Positions 29,919-38,695 of a stretch of DNA of 64,000 nt are shown here, in pieces. Position 1 is the first letter of the stretch, and every line of letters begins with the position of its first letter. A program made the translations under genes and the position numbers. This DNA is from Klebsiella huaxiensis. Lineage in GTDB: Bacteria; Pseudomonadota; Gammaproteobacteria; Enterobacterales; Enterobacteriaceae. The DNA lies in NCBI RefSeq assembly GCF_003261575.2, contig NZ_CP036175.1:6119609-6183608 (forward strand). The letters are read 5' to 3'. Below the pieces are notes generated by a model. The model did no database searches, was not told the DNA's origin, and saw only the letters and a list, made by a program, of their open reading frames with translations.

Positions 29919-31460
29919 ATGCAACTGAATTCCACCGAAATCAGCGAACTGATCAAGCAGCGCATTGCTCAGTTCAATGTTGTGAGCGAGGCTCATAACG
30001 AAGGTACTATCGTTTCTGTTAGTGACGGTGTTATCCGCATTCACGGTCTTGCCGACTGTATGCAGGGTGAGATGATCGCACTGCCGGGTAACCGTTACGC
30101 TATCGCACTGAACCTGGAGCGCGACTCCGTAGGTGCTGTTGTGATGGGTCCGTACGCTGACCTCGCCGAAGGCATGAAGGTTAAATGTACTGGCCGTATC
30201 CTTGAAGTTCCGGTTGGCCGTGGCCTGCTGGGCCGTGTGGTTAACACCCTGGGTGCACCGATTGATGGTAAAGGCCCGCTGGAGCATGACGGCTTCTCCG
30301 CCGTTGAAGCTATCGCTCCGGGCGTAATCGAACGTCAGTCCGTCGATCAGCCGGTACAGACCGGTTATAAATCCGTCGATGCCATGATCCCAATCGGTCG
30401 TGGTCAGCGTGAACTGATCATCGGCGATCGTCAGACCGGTAAAACCGCTCTGGCAATCGACGCCATCATCAACCAGCGTGATTCCGGCATTAAGTGCGTC
30501 TATGTGGCAATCGGCCAGAAAGCGTCCACCATTTCTAACGTGGTACGTAAACTGGAAGAGCACGGCGCGCTGGCCAACACCATCGTTGTGGTTGCAACCG
30601 CATCTGAATCCGCTGCACTGCAATACCTGGCACCGTATGCCGGTTGCGCAATGGGCGAATACTTCCGCGATCGCGGTGAAGACGCGCTGATCATTTATGA
30701 TGACCTGTCTAAACAGGCCGTTGCTTACCGCCAGATCTCCCTGCTGCTCCGCCGTCCGCCAGGACGTGAAGCATTCCCGGGCGACGTATTCTACCTCCAC
30801 TCTCGTCTGCTGGAGCGTGCTGCACGTGTTAACGTTGAATACGTTGAAGCTTTCACCAAAGGTGAAGTGAAAGGTCAAACCGGTTCTCTGACTGCGCTGC
30901 CGATTATCGAAACCCAGGCGGGTGACGTTTCTGCGTTCGTTCCGACCAACGTAATTTCCATTACCGATGGTCAGATCTTCCTGGAAACCAACCTGTTTAA
31001 CTCCGGTATTCGTCCTGCGGTTAACCCAGGTATTTCCGTATCCCGTGTTGGTGGCGCAGCCCAGACCAAGATCATGAAGAAACTGTCCGGTGGTATTCGT
31101 ACCGCGCTGGCGCAGTATCGCGAACTGGCGGCGTTCTCCCAGTTTGCCTCTGACCTTGACGATGCAACCCGTAAGCAGCTGGACCACGGTCAGAAAGTGA
31201 CTGAACTGCTGAAACAGAAACAGTATGCGCCGATGTCCGTTGCGCAGCAGTCTCTGGTTCTGTTCGCGGCAGAACGTGGTTATCTGGCGGATGTAGAGCT
31301 GGCGAAAATCGGTAGCTTCGAAGCTGCTCTGCTGGCTTATGTCGACCGTGATCACGCTCCGTTGATGCAAGAGATCAACCAGTCCGGTGGCTATAACGAC
31401 GAAATCGAAGGCAAGCTGAAAGGCATCCTCGATTCCTTCAAAGCAACCCAATCCTGGTAA
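29919..31460 (+). CDS. atpA: AtpA, ATP synthase F1 subunit alpha
   Basis: Alpha subunits alternate with beta in the F1 head and hold the non-catalytic nucleotide sites. The 513-residue protein has Walker A GDRQTGKTA (Lys175) and the ATPase alpha/beta signature PAVNPGISVS with the following arginine finger region (SRVGG). Codon use is strongly biased toward high-expression codons, which explains a long spurious frame on the opposite strand. Confidence 0.98.
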   Translation: MQLNSTEISELIKQRIAQFNVVSEAHNEGTIVSVSDGVIRIHGLADCMQGEMIALPGNRYAIALNLERDSVGAVVMGPYADLAEGMKVKCTGRILEVPVGRGLLGRVVNTLGAPIDGKGPLEHDGFSAVEAIAPGVIERQSVDQPVQTGYKSVDAMIPIGRGQRELIIGDRQTGKTALAIDAIINQRDSGIKCVYVAIGQKASTISNVVRKLEEHGALANTIVVVATASESAALQYLAPYAGCAMGEYFRDRGEDALIIYDDLSKQAVAYRQISLLLRRPPGREAFPGDVFYLHSRLLERAARVNVEYVEAFTKGEVKGQTGSLTALPIIETQAGDVSAFVPTNVISITDGQIFLETNLFNSGIRPAVNPGISVSRVGGAAQTKIMKKLSGGIRTALAQYRELAAFSQFASDLDDATRKQLDHGQKVTELLKQKQYAPMSVAQQSLVLFAAERGYLADVELAKIGSFEAALLAYVDRDHAPLMQEINQSGGYNDEIEGKLKGILDSFKATQSW

Positions 31461-31510
31461 AGTCTGGCGGCTTGCTTTAGGGCAGGCCGCAAGGCATTGA
31501 GGAGAAGCTC

Positions 31511-32374
31511 ATGGCCGGCGCAAAAGAGATACGTAGTAAGATCGCAAGCGTCCAGAACACGCAAAAGATCACTAAAGCGATGGAAATGGTCGCCGCTTCC
31601 AAAATGCGTAAATCGCAGGAGCGCATGGCGGCCAGCCGTCCTTATGCAGATACCATGCGCAAAGTGATTGGTCACCTTGCGAACGGTAATCTGGAATATA
31701 AGCACCCTTACCTGGAAGAACGCGACGTTAAGCGCGTGGGCTACCTGGTGGTGTCTACCGACCGTGGTCTGTGTGGTGGCTTGAACATTAACCTGTTCAA
31801 AAAGCTGCTGGCGGAAATGAAAACATGGTCCGATAAAGGTGTTCAGTGCGAACTCGCAATGATCGGCTCTAAGGGCGTGTCGTTCTTTAATTCCGTTAGC
31901 GGCAATGTTGTCGCCCAGGTGACCGGTATGGGTGATAACCCATCCCTGTCCGAACTGATCGGTCCGGTAAAAGTGATGTTGCAGGCCTACGATGAAGGCC
32001 GTCTGGACAAGCTGTATATTGTCAGCAACAAATTTATTAACACCATGTCTCAGGTTCCAACCATCACTCAGCTGCTGCCGCTACCGGCATCAGAAGATGA
32101 TGACTTGAAGCGTAAATCCTGGGATTACCTGTATGAACCCGATCCGAAAGCGCTGCTGGATACCCTGCTGCGTCGTTATGTGGAATCTCAGGTTTATCAG
32201 GGCGTGGTAGAAAACCTGGCCAGCGAGCAGGCCGCACGTATGGTGGCGATGAAAGCCGCGACCGACAATGGCGGCAGCCTGATTAAAGAGCTGCAGTTGG
32301 TATACAACAAAGCTCGTCAGGCCAGCATTACTCAGGAACTCACCGAGATCGTCGGTGGAGCATCCGCGGTATAA
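31511..32374 (+). CDS. atpG: AtpG, ATP synthase F1 subunit gamma
   Basis: Gamma is the central rotor shaft. The 287-residue protein has the paired N- and C-terminal helices (MAGAKEIRSKIASVQNT; and the C-terminal signature ITQELTEIVGGASAV). The Rossmann-like middle domain includes VSTDRGLCGGLN. A GAGGAGAAGC ribosome binding site precedes the ATG, 50 nt after atpA. Confidence 0.97.
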   Translation: MAGAKEIRSKIASVQNTQKITKAMEMVAASKMRKSQERMAASRPYADTMRKVIGHLANGNLEYKHPYLEERDVKRVGYLVVSTDRGLCGGLNINLFKKLLAEMKTWSDKGVQCELAMIGSKGVSFFNSVSGNVVAQVTGMGDNPSLSELIGPVKVMLQAYDEGRLDKLYIVSNKFINTMSQVPTITQLLPLPASEDDDLKRKSWDYLYEPDPKALLDTLLRRYVESQVYQGVVENLASEQAARMVAMKAATDNGGSLIKELQLVYNKARQASITQELTEIVGGASAV

Positions 32375-32400
32375 CCAGGTTAATTCGTAGAGGATTCAAG

Positions 32401-33783
32401 ATGGCTACTGGAAAAATTGTCCAGGTAATCGGCGCCGTGGTCGACGTCGAATTCCCTCAGGATGCCGTACCGCGCGTGTACGAGGCTCTTGAGGTACAAA
32501 ATGGTAGTGAGAATCTGGTGCTGGAAGTTCAGCAGCAGCTCGGTGGTGGTATCGTTCGTACCATCGCCATGGGTTCTTCCGACGGTCTGCGTCGTGGTCT
32601 GGAAGTCAAAGACCTTGAGCACCCGATCGAAGTCCCGGTAGGTAAAGCAACGCTGGGTCGTATCATGAACGTACTGGGCCAACCGGTAGACATGAAAGGC
32701 GACATCGGCGAAGAAGAGCGTTGGGCTATCCACCGCGCAGCACCTTCCTACGAAGAGTTATCAAACTCTCAGGAACTGCTGGAAACCGGCATCAAAGTTA
32801 TCGACCTGATGTGTCCGTTTGCTAAGGGCGGTAAAGTGGGTCTGTTCGGTGGTGCGGGTGTAGGTAAAACCGTAAACATGATGGAGCTTATTCGTAACAT
32901 CGCGATCGAGCACTCCGGTTACTCCGTGTTTGCGGGCGTAGGTGAACGTACTCGTGAGGGTAACGACTTCTACCACGAAATGACCGACTCCAACGTTATC
33001 GACAAAGTATCCCTGGTGTATGGCCAGATGAACGAGCCGCCGGGAAACCGTCTGCGCGTTGCGCTGACCGGTCTGACCATGGCTGAGAAGTTCCGTGACG
33101 AAGGTCGTGACGTACTGCTGTTCGTTGACAACATCTATCGTTACACCCTGGCCGGTACTGAAGTATCCGCACTGCTGGGCCGTATGCCTTCAGCGGTAGG
33201 TTACCAGCCGACTCTGGCGGAAGAGATGGGCGTTCTGCAGGAACGTATCACTTCCACCAAAACCGGCTCTATCACTTCCGTACAGGCAGTATACGTACCT
33301 GCGGATGACTTGACTGACCCGTCTCCAGCAACCACCTTTGCTCACTTAGATGCAACCGTGGTACTGAGTCGTCAGATCGCATCTCTGGGTATCTACCCGG
33401 CAGTTGACCCGCTGGACTCTACCAGCCGTCAGCTGGATCCGCTGGTTGTTGGTCAGGAGCACTACGACACCGCTCGTGGCGTTCAGTCCATCCTGCAGCG
33501 TTATCAGGAACTGAAAGACATCATCGCCATCCTGGGTATGGATGAACTGTCTGAAGAAGATAAACTGGTGGTAGCTCGCGCACGTAAGATTCAGCGCTTC
33601 CTGTCCCAGCCGTTCTTCGTGGCAGAAGTATTTACCGGTTCTCCGGGCAAATACGTCTCCCTGAAAGACACCATCCGTGGCTTTAAAGGCATCATGGAAG
33701 GCGAATACGATCACCTGCCGGAGCAGGCGTTCTACATGGTCGGTTCTATCGACGAAGCCGTGGAAAAAGCCAAAAAACTTTAA
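32401..33783 (+). CDS. atpD: AtpD, ATP synthase F1 subunit beta (catalytic)
   Basis: Beta carries the catalytic sites for ATP synthesis. The 460-residue protein has the P-loop GGAGVGKTV (Lys155), the catalytic Glu181 in GVGERTREGND, the Walker B LLFVDNIYR, and the signature PAVDPLDSTS. It appears almost identical to E. coli beta. Confidence 0.98.
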   Translation: MATGKIVQVIGAVVDVEFPQDAVPRVYEALEVQNGSENLVLEVQQQLGGGIVRTIAMGSSDGLRRGLEVKDLEHPIEVPVGKATLGRIMNVLGQPVDMKGDIGEEERWAIHRAAPSYEELSNSQELLETGIKVIDLMCPFAKGGKVGLFGGAGVGKTVNMMELIRNIAIEHSGYSVFAGVGERTREGNDFYHEMTDSNVIDKVSLVYGQMNEPPGNRLRVALTGLTMAEKFRDEGRDVLLFVDNIYRYTLAGTEVSALLGRMPSAVGYQPTLAEEMGVLQERITSTKTGSITSVQAVYVPADDLTDPSPATTFAHLDATVVLSRQIASLGIYPAVDPLDSTSRQLDPLVVGQEHYDTARGVQSILQRYQELKDIIAILGMDELSEEDKLVVARARKIQRFLSQPFFVAEVFTGSPGKYVSLKDTIRGFKGIMEGEYDHLPEQAFYMVGSIDEAVEKAKKL

Positions 33784-33803
33784 CGCCTTAATCGGAGGGT
33801 GAT

Positions 33804-34223
33804 ATGGCAATGACTTACCACCTGGACGTCGTCAGCGCAGAGAAACAAATGTTCTCTGGTCTGGTCGAGAAAATCCAGGTAACGGGTAGTGAAGGTGAAC
33901 TGGGTATTTACCCGGGGCACGCGCCGCTGCTCACCGCCATTAAGCCTGGTATGATTCGCATCGTTAAGCAGCACGGTCACGAAGAGTTTATCTACCTGTC
34001 AGGCGGCATTCTCGAAGTGCAGCCGGGCAGTACGACCGTTCTGGCTGATACGGCAATTCGTGGCCAGGATCTCGACGAAGCGCGAGCTCTGGAAGCGAAA
34101 CGTAAGGCTGAAGAGCACATTAAGAGCTCTCACGGTGACGTGGATTACGCTCAGGCGTCTGCGGAACTGGCCAAAGCGATCGCTAAACTGCGCGTTATCG
34201 AGTTGACCAAAAAAGCGATGTAA
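33804..34223 (+). CDS. atpC: AtpC, ATP synthase F1 subunit epsilon
   Basis: Epsilon couples gamma to the c-ring and inhibits ATP hydrolysis through its C-terminal helices. The 139-residue protein has the N-terminal beta-sandwich (DVVSAEKQMFSG, GSEGELGIYPGHAPLLT) and a two-helix C-terminus. It is the last gene of the operon and is followed by a strong terminator. Confidence 0.97.
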   Translation: MAMTYHLDVVSAEKQMFSGLVEKIQVTGSEGELGIYPGHAPLLTAIKPGMIRIVKQHGHEEFIYLSGGILEVQPGSTTVLADTAIRGQDLDEARALEAKRKAEEHIKSSHGDVDYAQASAELAKAIAKLRVIELTKKAM

Positions 34224-34240
34224 CACCGGCTTGAAAGTTA

Positions 34241-34274
34241 AAAAGCCAGTCTGGTTTCCAGGCTGGCTTTTTTT
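34241..34274 (+). terminator. Intrinsic terminator of the atp operon
   Basis: GCCAGTCTGG (34245-34254) and CCAGGCTGGC (34258-34267) form a 10-bp stem with one G-T pair and a 3-nt loop. A run of seven T follows. Confidence 0.95.
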
Positions 34275-34323
34275 ATGGTTTCGTTTCAGAAATATCAAAA
34301 CTAAAAAGGCAGTTCAAAAATTT

Positions 34324-34339
34324 TGTGATGAACATCTCA
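34324..34339. promoter_or_regulatory. Candidate CRP site 1 upstream of the small ORF
   Basis: TGTGATGAACATCTCA matches TGTGA-N6-TCACA with one mismatch and has T-rich flanks. Its centre is 57 bp upstream of CRP site 2. Confidence 0.55.
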
Positions 34340-34380
34340 TTTTTGTTGATCGATTAAAAAATGAAGCGTAGACTTGTTTT

Positions 34381-34396
34381 TGTGATGTGAATCACA
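34381..34396. promoter_or_regulatory. Candidate CRP site 2 upstream of the small ORF (perfect consensus)
   Basis: TGTGATGTGAATCACA is a perfect TGTGA-N6-TCACA with A/T-rich flanks on both sides. It lies 43 nt before the ATG of the small ORF. FNR-type sites (TTGAT-N4-ATCAA) fit less well. Confidence 0.75.
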
Positions 34397-34439
34397 AAAA
34401 TAATTCATCAAAAACGTAATCGCTATCCAGGAAATCATC

Positions 34440-34511
34440 ATGAAACTGCTTAATAAAATCGTCGCTTTCTTCAGTGCTATGAACGTTACCTTCGGTACGT
34501 TCAATAACTAA
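34440..34511 (+). CDS. Candidate 23-residue small protein (unrecognised)
   Basis: A 24-codon frame, ATG at 34440 to TAA at 34511, starts MKLLNKIVAFFSAMN and ends TFNN. CAGGAA lies at 34429-34434, a good ribosome binding site at the right distance. The product would be a short amphipathic or hydrophobic peptide with two Lys near its N-terminus, like small membrane proteins or leader peptides. Upstream are two CRP-like sites and downstream a hairpin terminator, so the frame sits in its own small transcription unit of perhaps 200 nt. I do not recognise the sequence. It could instead be a chance frame within a small RNA gene. Confidence 0.45.
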   Translation: MKLLNKIVAFFSAMNVTFGTFNN

Positions 34512-34594
34512 GAATCAAACTCTTCAGACTGCTTTTGCGCTGTACCGCTAACTAAAACGACAACACATGCGGTGTGAGGCAGGAAAGAAAGTAA

Positions 34595-34621
34595 AAAGGT
34601 CGCCCTGTGGCGACCTTTGTG
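34595..34621. terminator. Bidirectional terminator between the small ORF and pelX
   Basis: AAAGGTCGCC (34595-34604) and GGCGACCTTT (34609-34618) form a perfect 10-bp stem with loop CTGT. The plus strand continues GTGTTTTC; the minus strand continues into TTTTTAC. It serves the minus-strand lyase gene best and probably also ends the small plus-strand unit. Confidence 0.88.
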
Positions 34622-34625
34622 TTTT

Positions 34626-36797
34626 CTAGTTGCGTCTGAGAAAATTACCGGTATCAAAGCTCCCATCGGCATTACGCATCAGCGGGTCCGGCAGAGCCAG
34701 ACTCTGGTAGTCGGCGCTGTTAATGCTTTTCCCCTGAGCGTTGATGCTTCTACCGCCGTGGATAAAGTAGTTGCTATCATCAATATTCCCGACAACGGCA
34801 TCGTCATATTTCCCCGGCTGGCTGCGTAGCGAAAGGTTATCGCTGAAAGAACCTTGTGTTTCCGGTGCGCCGTACGGGCTTGGACGGAAGATATAGTTGA
34901 AGCGCTGGTTATCCACTGCGACGTTGTTTACCACCAGCAGCTTTCCGGGGTTGAAGTTATCGGTGAAACCATCCAGGTGGTTACCGATGGCGATACTGTT
35001 ACGCACCTCATGGGCTACCGGCTGCCCTTCTCCACCAAGCTTGAAACCGTTGCTGATATTATTGCGGGCAATTGAATTCTCGATCACCACTACGCCGTTA
35101 GCGCCATCTTCAATCTTATTGAACAGGTCGAATCCGTCATCGATATTATCGTGCGAGTAGCAGCCTTCCAGACGGTTACCCTCCCCTACGCGCATTTTCA
35201 CCGCGAAGCCATCGGCGTTAATTTTGCCTGGATCTTCATTACTGTAGGATTCTGAATTCACCACCCGGTTATAGCTGGCCCACAGCGGGCGTCCAACATC
35301 CGCCGGGGAGGAAATTTGAATGCCGGTATCATCGTTACTATAAGCGGTAACGTTCTCAATCAGATTATGGCTACCCTGTATGCGCAGGCTCTTATCCGTA
35401 ATCTCTACTCCATCGATATGCCAGTAGCTGGCATCCAGCAGTAACCCGTGTATTACCGCTTTACCGGCGGCTTTCAGGGTCTTGGTTTTGTCTTTCAGGC
35501 CGCTGGCGCTCAGAGGGATGACGGTTTGCGGGTAGTCTCCGGCGGCTAATATAATTTCCCCGCCAGCAGGTACGAGCTCGACGGCGGAGGCTAAATCCAA
35601 CGGCGACTCTGCCGTGCCTTTGGCCTGCGCTTGCCCTTCAGGCGCTGCGTAGAGTGTGCTGCCAGTCACGTTGTGACTCTGTTCTACCGTCAGCGTTTGA
35701 GTCAGCACTTTTGCGCTGGTGGATGGGGTAAAGGTGATTTCAAAAGTGCTTTTATCTTTCAGAACAGCAGGCTGGGTAAACATCTCTCCGGCTTTTACTT
35801 CTTTATCCTGCCCGATCACCACTTCATCCTGACGAACGGTTATGCGCCCGTCGCTATTGGTGCGCGCTTGCAGTACGTACTCTTTGCTCTGGCTCTTTGC
35901 GCTTGAGTTAATTTGCATCACAGGAGGCCAGCTTTTGGCGACGTACGGCGCTGAGGGGATTGTATTTGCTGCTGAGGTAGTGAGTGAAGCATGGCTGATG
36001 GTGATTTTTGCGTTACGGGAGGCGAAGAAACCAATGTAGTAATGTTCCTTATCCTGCTGAGCGATCAGGTCAGCGTGAGGAACCTGCTGACTAACCCAAT
36101 CATTGCTGTCTGTTGCTGCCCATGAGGTAATAAATCCGTCGTTGGTGCGCTCCAGCTTGAGCTGAAAAGTTGGGGTTTGCTGTAAATCGATTTTCTCTTT
36201 ATAGCTCTGGCGCTGTATCGATGCGCCCGCGTTACCCCATGGCTGGGTAATCCCTTCCCGGCTGATAGCCTGCAGCTTGATATGCGAGTGATCTTTTTTA
36301 TCCTGCGTCATAATGGCGTTCATCAGCATATTGGATGCCGCAGGAAACTCTTCGTAGCCGACCTTGAGCGGCTGTTGACGCGCATTGCCTATCACATCGC
36401 GGACCTGCAGCCCTGCGCCTTCCTGCGCTGCCGGACGAGCACCATTTTCCGGGCCAAACTGATTGACGGTCACCGTTGCCTGCAGGATAAAATTCTGGTT
36501 AGTCGGTAGTTCGGTATAAAAGAAGGTCAACCCGTCATGGGAGTTAGCAATTTTACCGCCGCGGCTCTCGATAGTAATTGGCTGGCTAAGATCGGCGGCG
36601 TCTTGCGGCGTCAGCTTTTTACCGGCGATGGTGACATCATTGACGCCAATCTTTTCCGGCAGAACGTTAGAGGAAAAGTTGCTGTCTGTAGATTGCCCAA
36701 AGGCGATTGCCCGCCACTGATGGCCTTCGTTGGCCTGTAGCGGTAGCGCGATCATCGAACTGCAAAGGGTTAATGCCAAAGGTATTTTGTTATTCAT
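34626..36797 (-). CDS. pelX: Periplasmic exopolygalacturonate lyase, polysaccharide lyase family 9 (PelX-like)
   Basis: The enzyme is expected to cleave unsaturated di-galacturonates from pectate oligomers by beta-elimination. The 723-residue precursor has a signal peptide (residues 1-22, ALPLQA end), so it is likely periplasmic. N-terminal beta-sandwich-like regions (about 25-380) precede a right-handed parallel beta-helix (about 380-650). The PL9 calcium ligands are visible as Asp529, Asp553, Asp554 and Asp557. This spacing equals that of Dickeya PelL (209, 233, 234, 237). Lys586 in NGFKLGGEG is the probable catalytic base. CAGGAG precedes the ATG. Name by similarity in size and location to Dickeya PelX; substrate preference is inferred. 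It is not part of the E. coli atpC-glmU interval. Confidence 0.88.
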   Translation of the reverse strand: MNNKIPLALTLCSSMIALPLQANEGHQWRAIAFGQSTDSNFSSNVLPEKIGVNDVTIAGKKLTPQDAADLSQPITIESRGGKIANSHDGLTFFYTELPTNQNFILQATVTVNQFGPENGARPAAQEGAGLQVRDVIGNARQQPLKVGYEEFPAASNMLMNAIMTQDKKDHSHIKLQAISREGITQPWGNAGASIQRQSYKEKIDLQQTPTFQLKLERTNDGFITSWAATDSNDWVSQQVPHADLIAQQDKEHYYIGFFASRNAKITISHASLTTSAANTIPSAPYVAKSWPPVMQINSSAKSQSKEYVLQARTNSDGRITVRQDEVVIGQDKEVKAGEMFTQPAVLKDKSTFEITFTPSTSAKVLTQTLTVEQSHNVTGSTLYAAPEGQAQAKGTAESPLDLASAVELVPAGGEIILAAGDYPQTVIPLSASGLKDKTKTLKAAGKAVIHGLLLDASYWHIDGVEITDKSLRIQGSHNLIENVTAYSNDDTGIQISSPADVGRPLWASYNRVVNSESYSNEDPGKINADGFAVKMRVGEGNRLEGCYSHDNIDDGFDLFNKIEDGANGVVVIENSIARNNISNGFKLGGEGQPVAHEVRNSIAIGNHLDGFTDNFNPGKLLVVNNVAVDNQRFNYIFRPSPYGAPETQGSFSDNLSLRSQPGKYDDAVVGNIDDSNYFIHGGRSINAQGKSINSADYQSLALPDPLMRNADGSFDTGNFLRRN

Positions 36798-37142
36798 TCT
36801 TTTCTCCTGGGTGATTATTAAGCGGCATTATCAGGAAAATGAAATGCTGTTTCTATTTATTACGTCACAATTAATGAATATTAAAACCGTGTTTTATTTT
36901 GTTGGTTTTCTTTATTCAGGTGTCAAAAAAACAGTAAAAGCAGAGAGATAGCCGGTGTAACGGCTAGCTAAAATGATTTTTTTGCACTAAATGGGTTTGC
37001 GCTGGCTAAAAATAGCGCCCTAAAATGGTGTATAGCGTAAAGCCTGTGCGTTTTATCTTCGTCTCGTTTCATGATGAAAAATATGTAGATATTTCAACGT
37101 GAAAGGCTTTTACTTTTCGTTCCAACAGCAGTCAGGATGCGT
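36798..37142. other. Divergent control region of pelX and glmU
   Basis: This 345-nt interval contains the pelX leader and a KdgR-like box (36840-36854), and must hold the glmU promoters. A TTGACA hexamer on the minus strand (36920-36925) lacks a good -10. NagC sites, known upstream of E. coli glmU, could not be recognised with confidence. Confidence 0.5.
36840..36854. promoter_or_regulatory. Candidate KdgR box upstream of pelX
   Basis: TGAAATGCTGTTTCT, inside AAAA...ATTT flanks, resembles the KdgR operator core TGAAACANTGTTTCA, differing at three specified positions. It lies 43-57 nt upstream of the pelX ATG, a normal place for this repressor of pectin-degradation genes. Confidence 0.5.
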
Positions 37143-38513
37143 ATGTCAAACAGTCCGATGAGCGTGGTTATTCTTGCCGCAGGCAAAGGTACCCGCATGT
37201 ATTCCGATCTTCCCAAAGTGTTGCATTCGCTGGCTGGAAAGCCAATGGTGCAGCATGTCATTGATGCAGCTAAAGAATTAGGAGCATCTGCCGTGCATCT
37301 GGTTTATGGGCACGGCGGCGATCTGCTCCGCCAGACGCTGCATGAAGATAATCTTAACTGGGTCTTACAGGCCGAACAGCTTGGTACCGGTCATGCCATG
37401 CAGCAGGCGGCGCCGTTCTTCAGCGACGATGAAGATATCCTGATGCTGTACGGTGACGTGCCGTTGATTTCCGTTGAAACATTAAAACGGTTGCGGGAAG
37501 CGAAACCGCAGGGCGGTATCGGTCTGTTGACGGTAAAACTTGACGATCCGACCGGCTATGGCCGCATTACGCGTGATAACGGCACGGTGACGGGGATTGT
37601 TGAGCACAAAGATGCCAGCGAAGAGCAGCGACAGATTAAGGAAATTAATACCGGGATCCTGGTCGCTAACGGTGCGGATCTGAAACGCTGGCTGGCTAAG
37701 CTGACCAATAACAACGTCCAGGGTGAATACTACATCACCGATATTATCGCCATGGCCTACGAAGAAGGTCGTGAAATTGCGGCTGTTCATCCTCAGCGGT
37801 TAAGTGAAGTGGAAGGCGTGAATAACCGTCTACAATTATCCCGCCTTGAACGCGTTTTTCAGTCTGAACAGGCAGAAAAACTGCTGCTGGCGGGCGTCAT
37901 GCTGCTTGATCCGGCGCGTTTTGACTTACGCGGCACGCTGAAACACGGGCGCGATGTCGAAATTGATACTAACGTTATCCTCGAGGGCAACGTGGTGCTG
38001 GGCGATCGGGTGAAGATTGGATCCGGATGTGTCATTAAAAACAGCACCATTGGCGATGATTGCGAGATCAGTCCCTATACGGTGGTGGAGGATGCTTATC
38101 TGAAAGCCGCCTGTACTATCGGGCCGTTCGCACGTCTGCGTCCGGGCGCAGAGTTGCTGGAAGGAGCGCATGTCGGCAACTTTGTCGAAATTAAAAAGGC
38201 GCGTCTGGGTAAAGGCTCTAAGGCCGGTCATCTGTCCTACCTTGGCGATGCTGAGATTGGCGATAACGTTAATATCGGCGCGGGCACCATCACCTGTAAC
38301 TATGATGGCGCAAATAAGCACAAAACGGTGATTGGCGATGACGTGTTCGTTGGCTCTGATAGCCAACTGGTCGCTCCGATAACCGTAGGTAAAGGTGTGA
38401 CCATTGCCGCAGGAACAACGGTAACGCGTAATGTTGCCGATAACGAACTCGTTATAAGCCGCGTGCCGCAGGTCCATAAACAGGGCTGGCAGCGTCCGGT
38501 GAAGAAAAAGTAA
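37143..38513 (+). CDS. glmU: GlmU, bifunctional glucosamine-1-phosphate acetyltransferase / N-acetylglucosamine-1-phosphate uridylyltransferase
   Basis: GlmU makes UDP-GlcNAc for peptidoglycan and LPS in two steps. The N-terminal pyrophosphorylase domain has LAAGKGTRM (Arg18) and Lys25 (LPKVLH). From about residue 250 the left-handed beta-helix carries hexapeptide repeats of the acetyltransferase domain, with GHLSYLGDAEIG and NIGAGTITCNYDG. I prefer ATG 37143 (MSNSPMSVV): GTCAGGA is at the right distance and the length becomes 456, as in E. coli. ATG 37137 directly abuts that ribosome binding site. Followed by glmS. Confidence 0.97.
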   Translation: MSNSPMSVVILAAGKGTRMYSDLPKVLHSLAGKPMVQHVIDAAKELGASAVHLVYGHGGDLLRQTLHEDNLNWVLQAEQLGTGHAMQQAAPFFSDDEDILMLYGDVPLISVETLKRLREAKPQGGIGLLTVKLDDPTGYGRITRDNGTVTGIVEHKDASEEQRQIKEINTGILVANGADLKRWLAKLTNNNVQGEYYITDIIAMAYEEGREIAAVHPQRLSEVEGVNNRLQLSRLERVFQSEQAEKLLLAGVMLLDPARFDLRGTLKHGRDVEIDTNVILEGNVVLGDRVKIGSGCVIKNSTIGDDCEISPYTVVEDAYLKAACTIGPFARLRPGAELLEGAHVGNFVEIKKARLGKGSKAGHLSYLGDAEIGDNVNIGAGTITCNYDGANKHKTVIGDDVFVGSDSQLVAPITVGKGVTIAAGTTVTRNVADNELVISRVPQVHKQGWQRPVKKK

Positions 38514-38695
38514 CGCTATTTCTCTTTCGCCCTTATTGGGAAAAAGGAGCGGGGTGAGGGGATAATATAATCCTCCCCCCACGGCAGTACCCATAAAAAT
38601 AACCCCACTCTCTACAAGGCTCGGGGCGCCCGAAATACGGGCAAACAGGTTGACCGACAACGCATGGCATACAGCCAAAATCGGAATTAAAAACT
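38514..38695 (+). promoter_or_regulatory. glmU-glmS intercistronic region (probable GlmZ target)
   Basis: The 182-nt gap contains ACTCTCTACAAGGCTCGGGG (about 38608) and the segment CAAACAGGTTGACCGACAAC near the glmS start. Both resemble the E. coli glmS leader, where sRNA GlmZ pairs to open an inhibitory stem and RNase E cuts at the glmU end. A G-rich/C-rich inverted pair (GAGGGGAT ... ATCCTCCC, about 38555-38580) is also present. Confidence 0.5.

Noticed and set aside
29772..31451. 559-codon open frame on the minus strand opposite atpA
   Set aside because: It is a shadow of the strong codon bias of atpA; it has no recognisable domain and the plus-strand gene is certain.
37137..37142. Alternative glmU start at 37137
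   Set aside because: It abuts the AGGA ribosome binding site with no spacing; the ATG at 37143 has correct spacing and family length.
37926..38678. 250-codon minus-strand frame opposite glmU
   Set aside because: Antisense to the conserved beta-helix coding region; no family resemblance.
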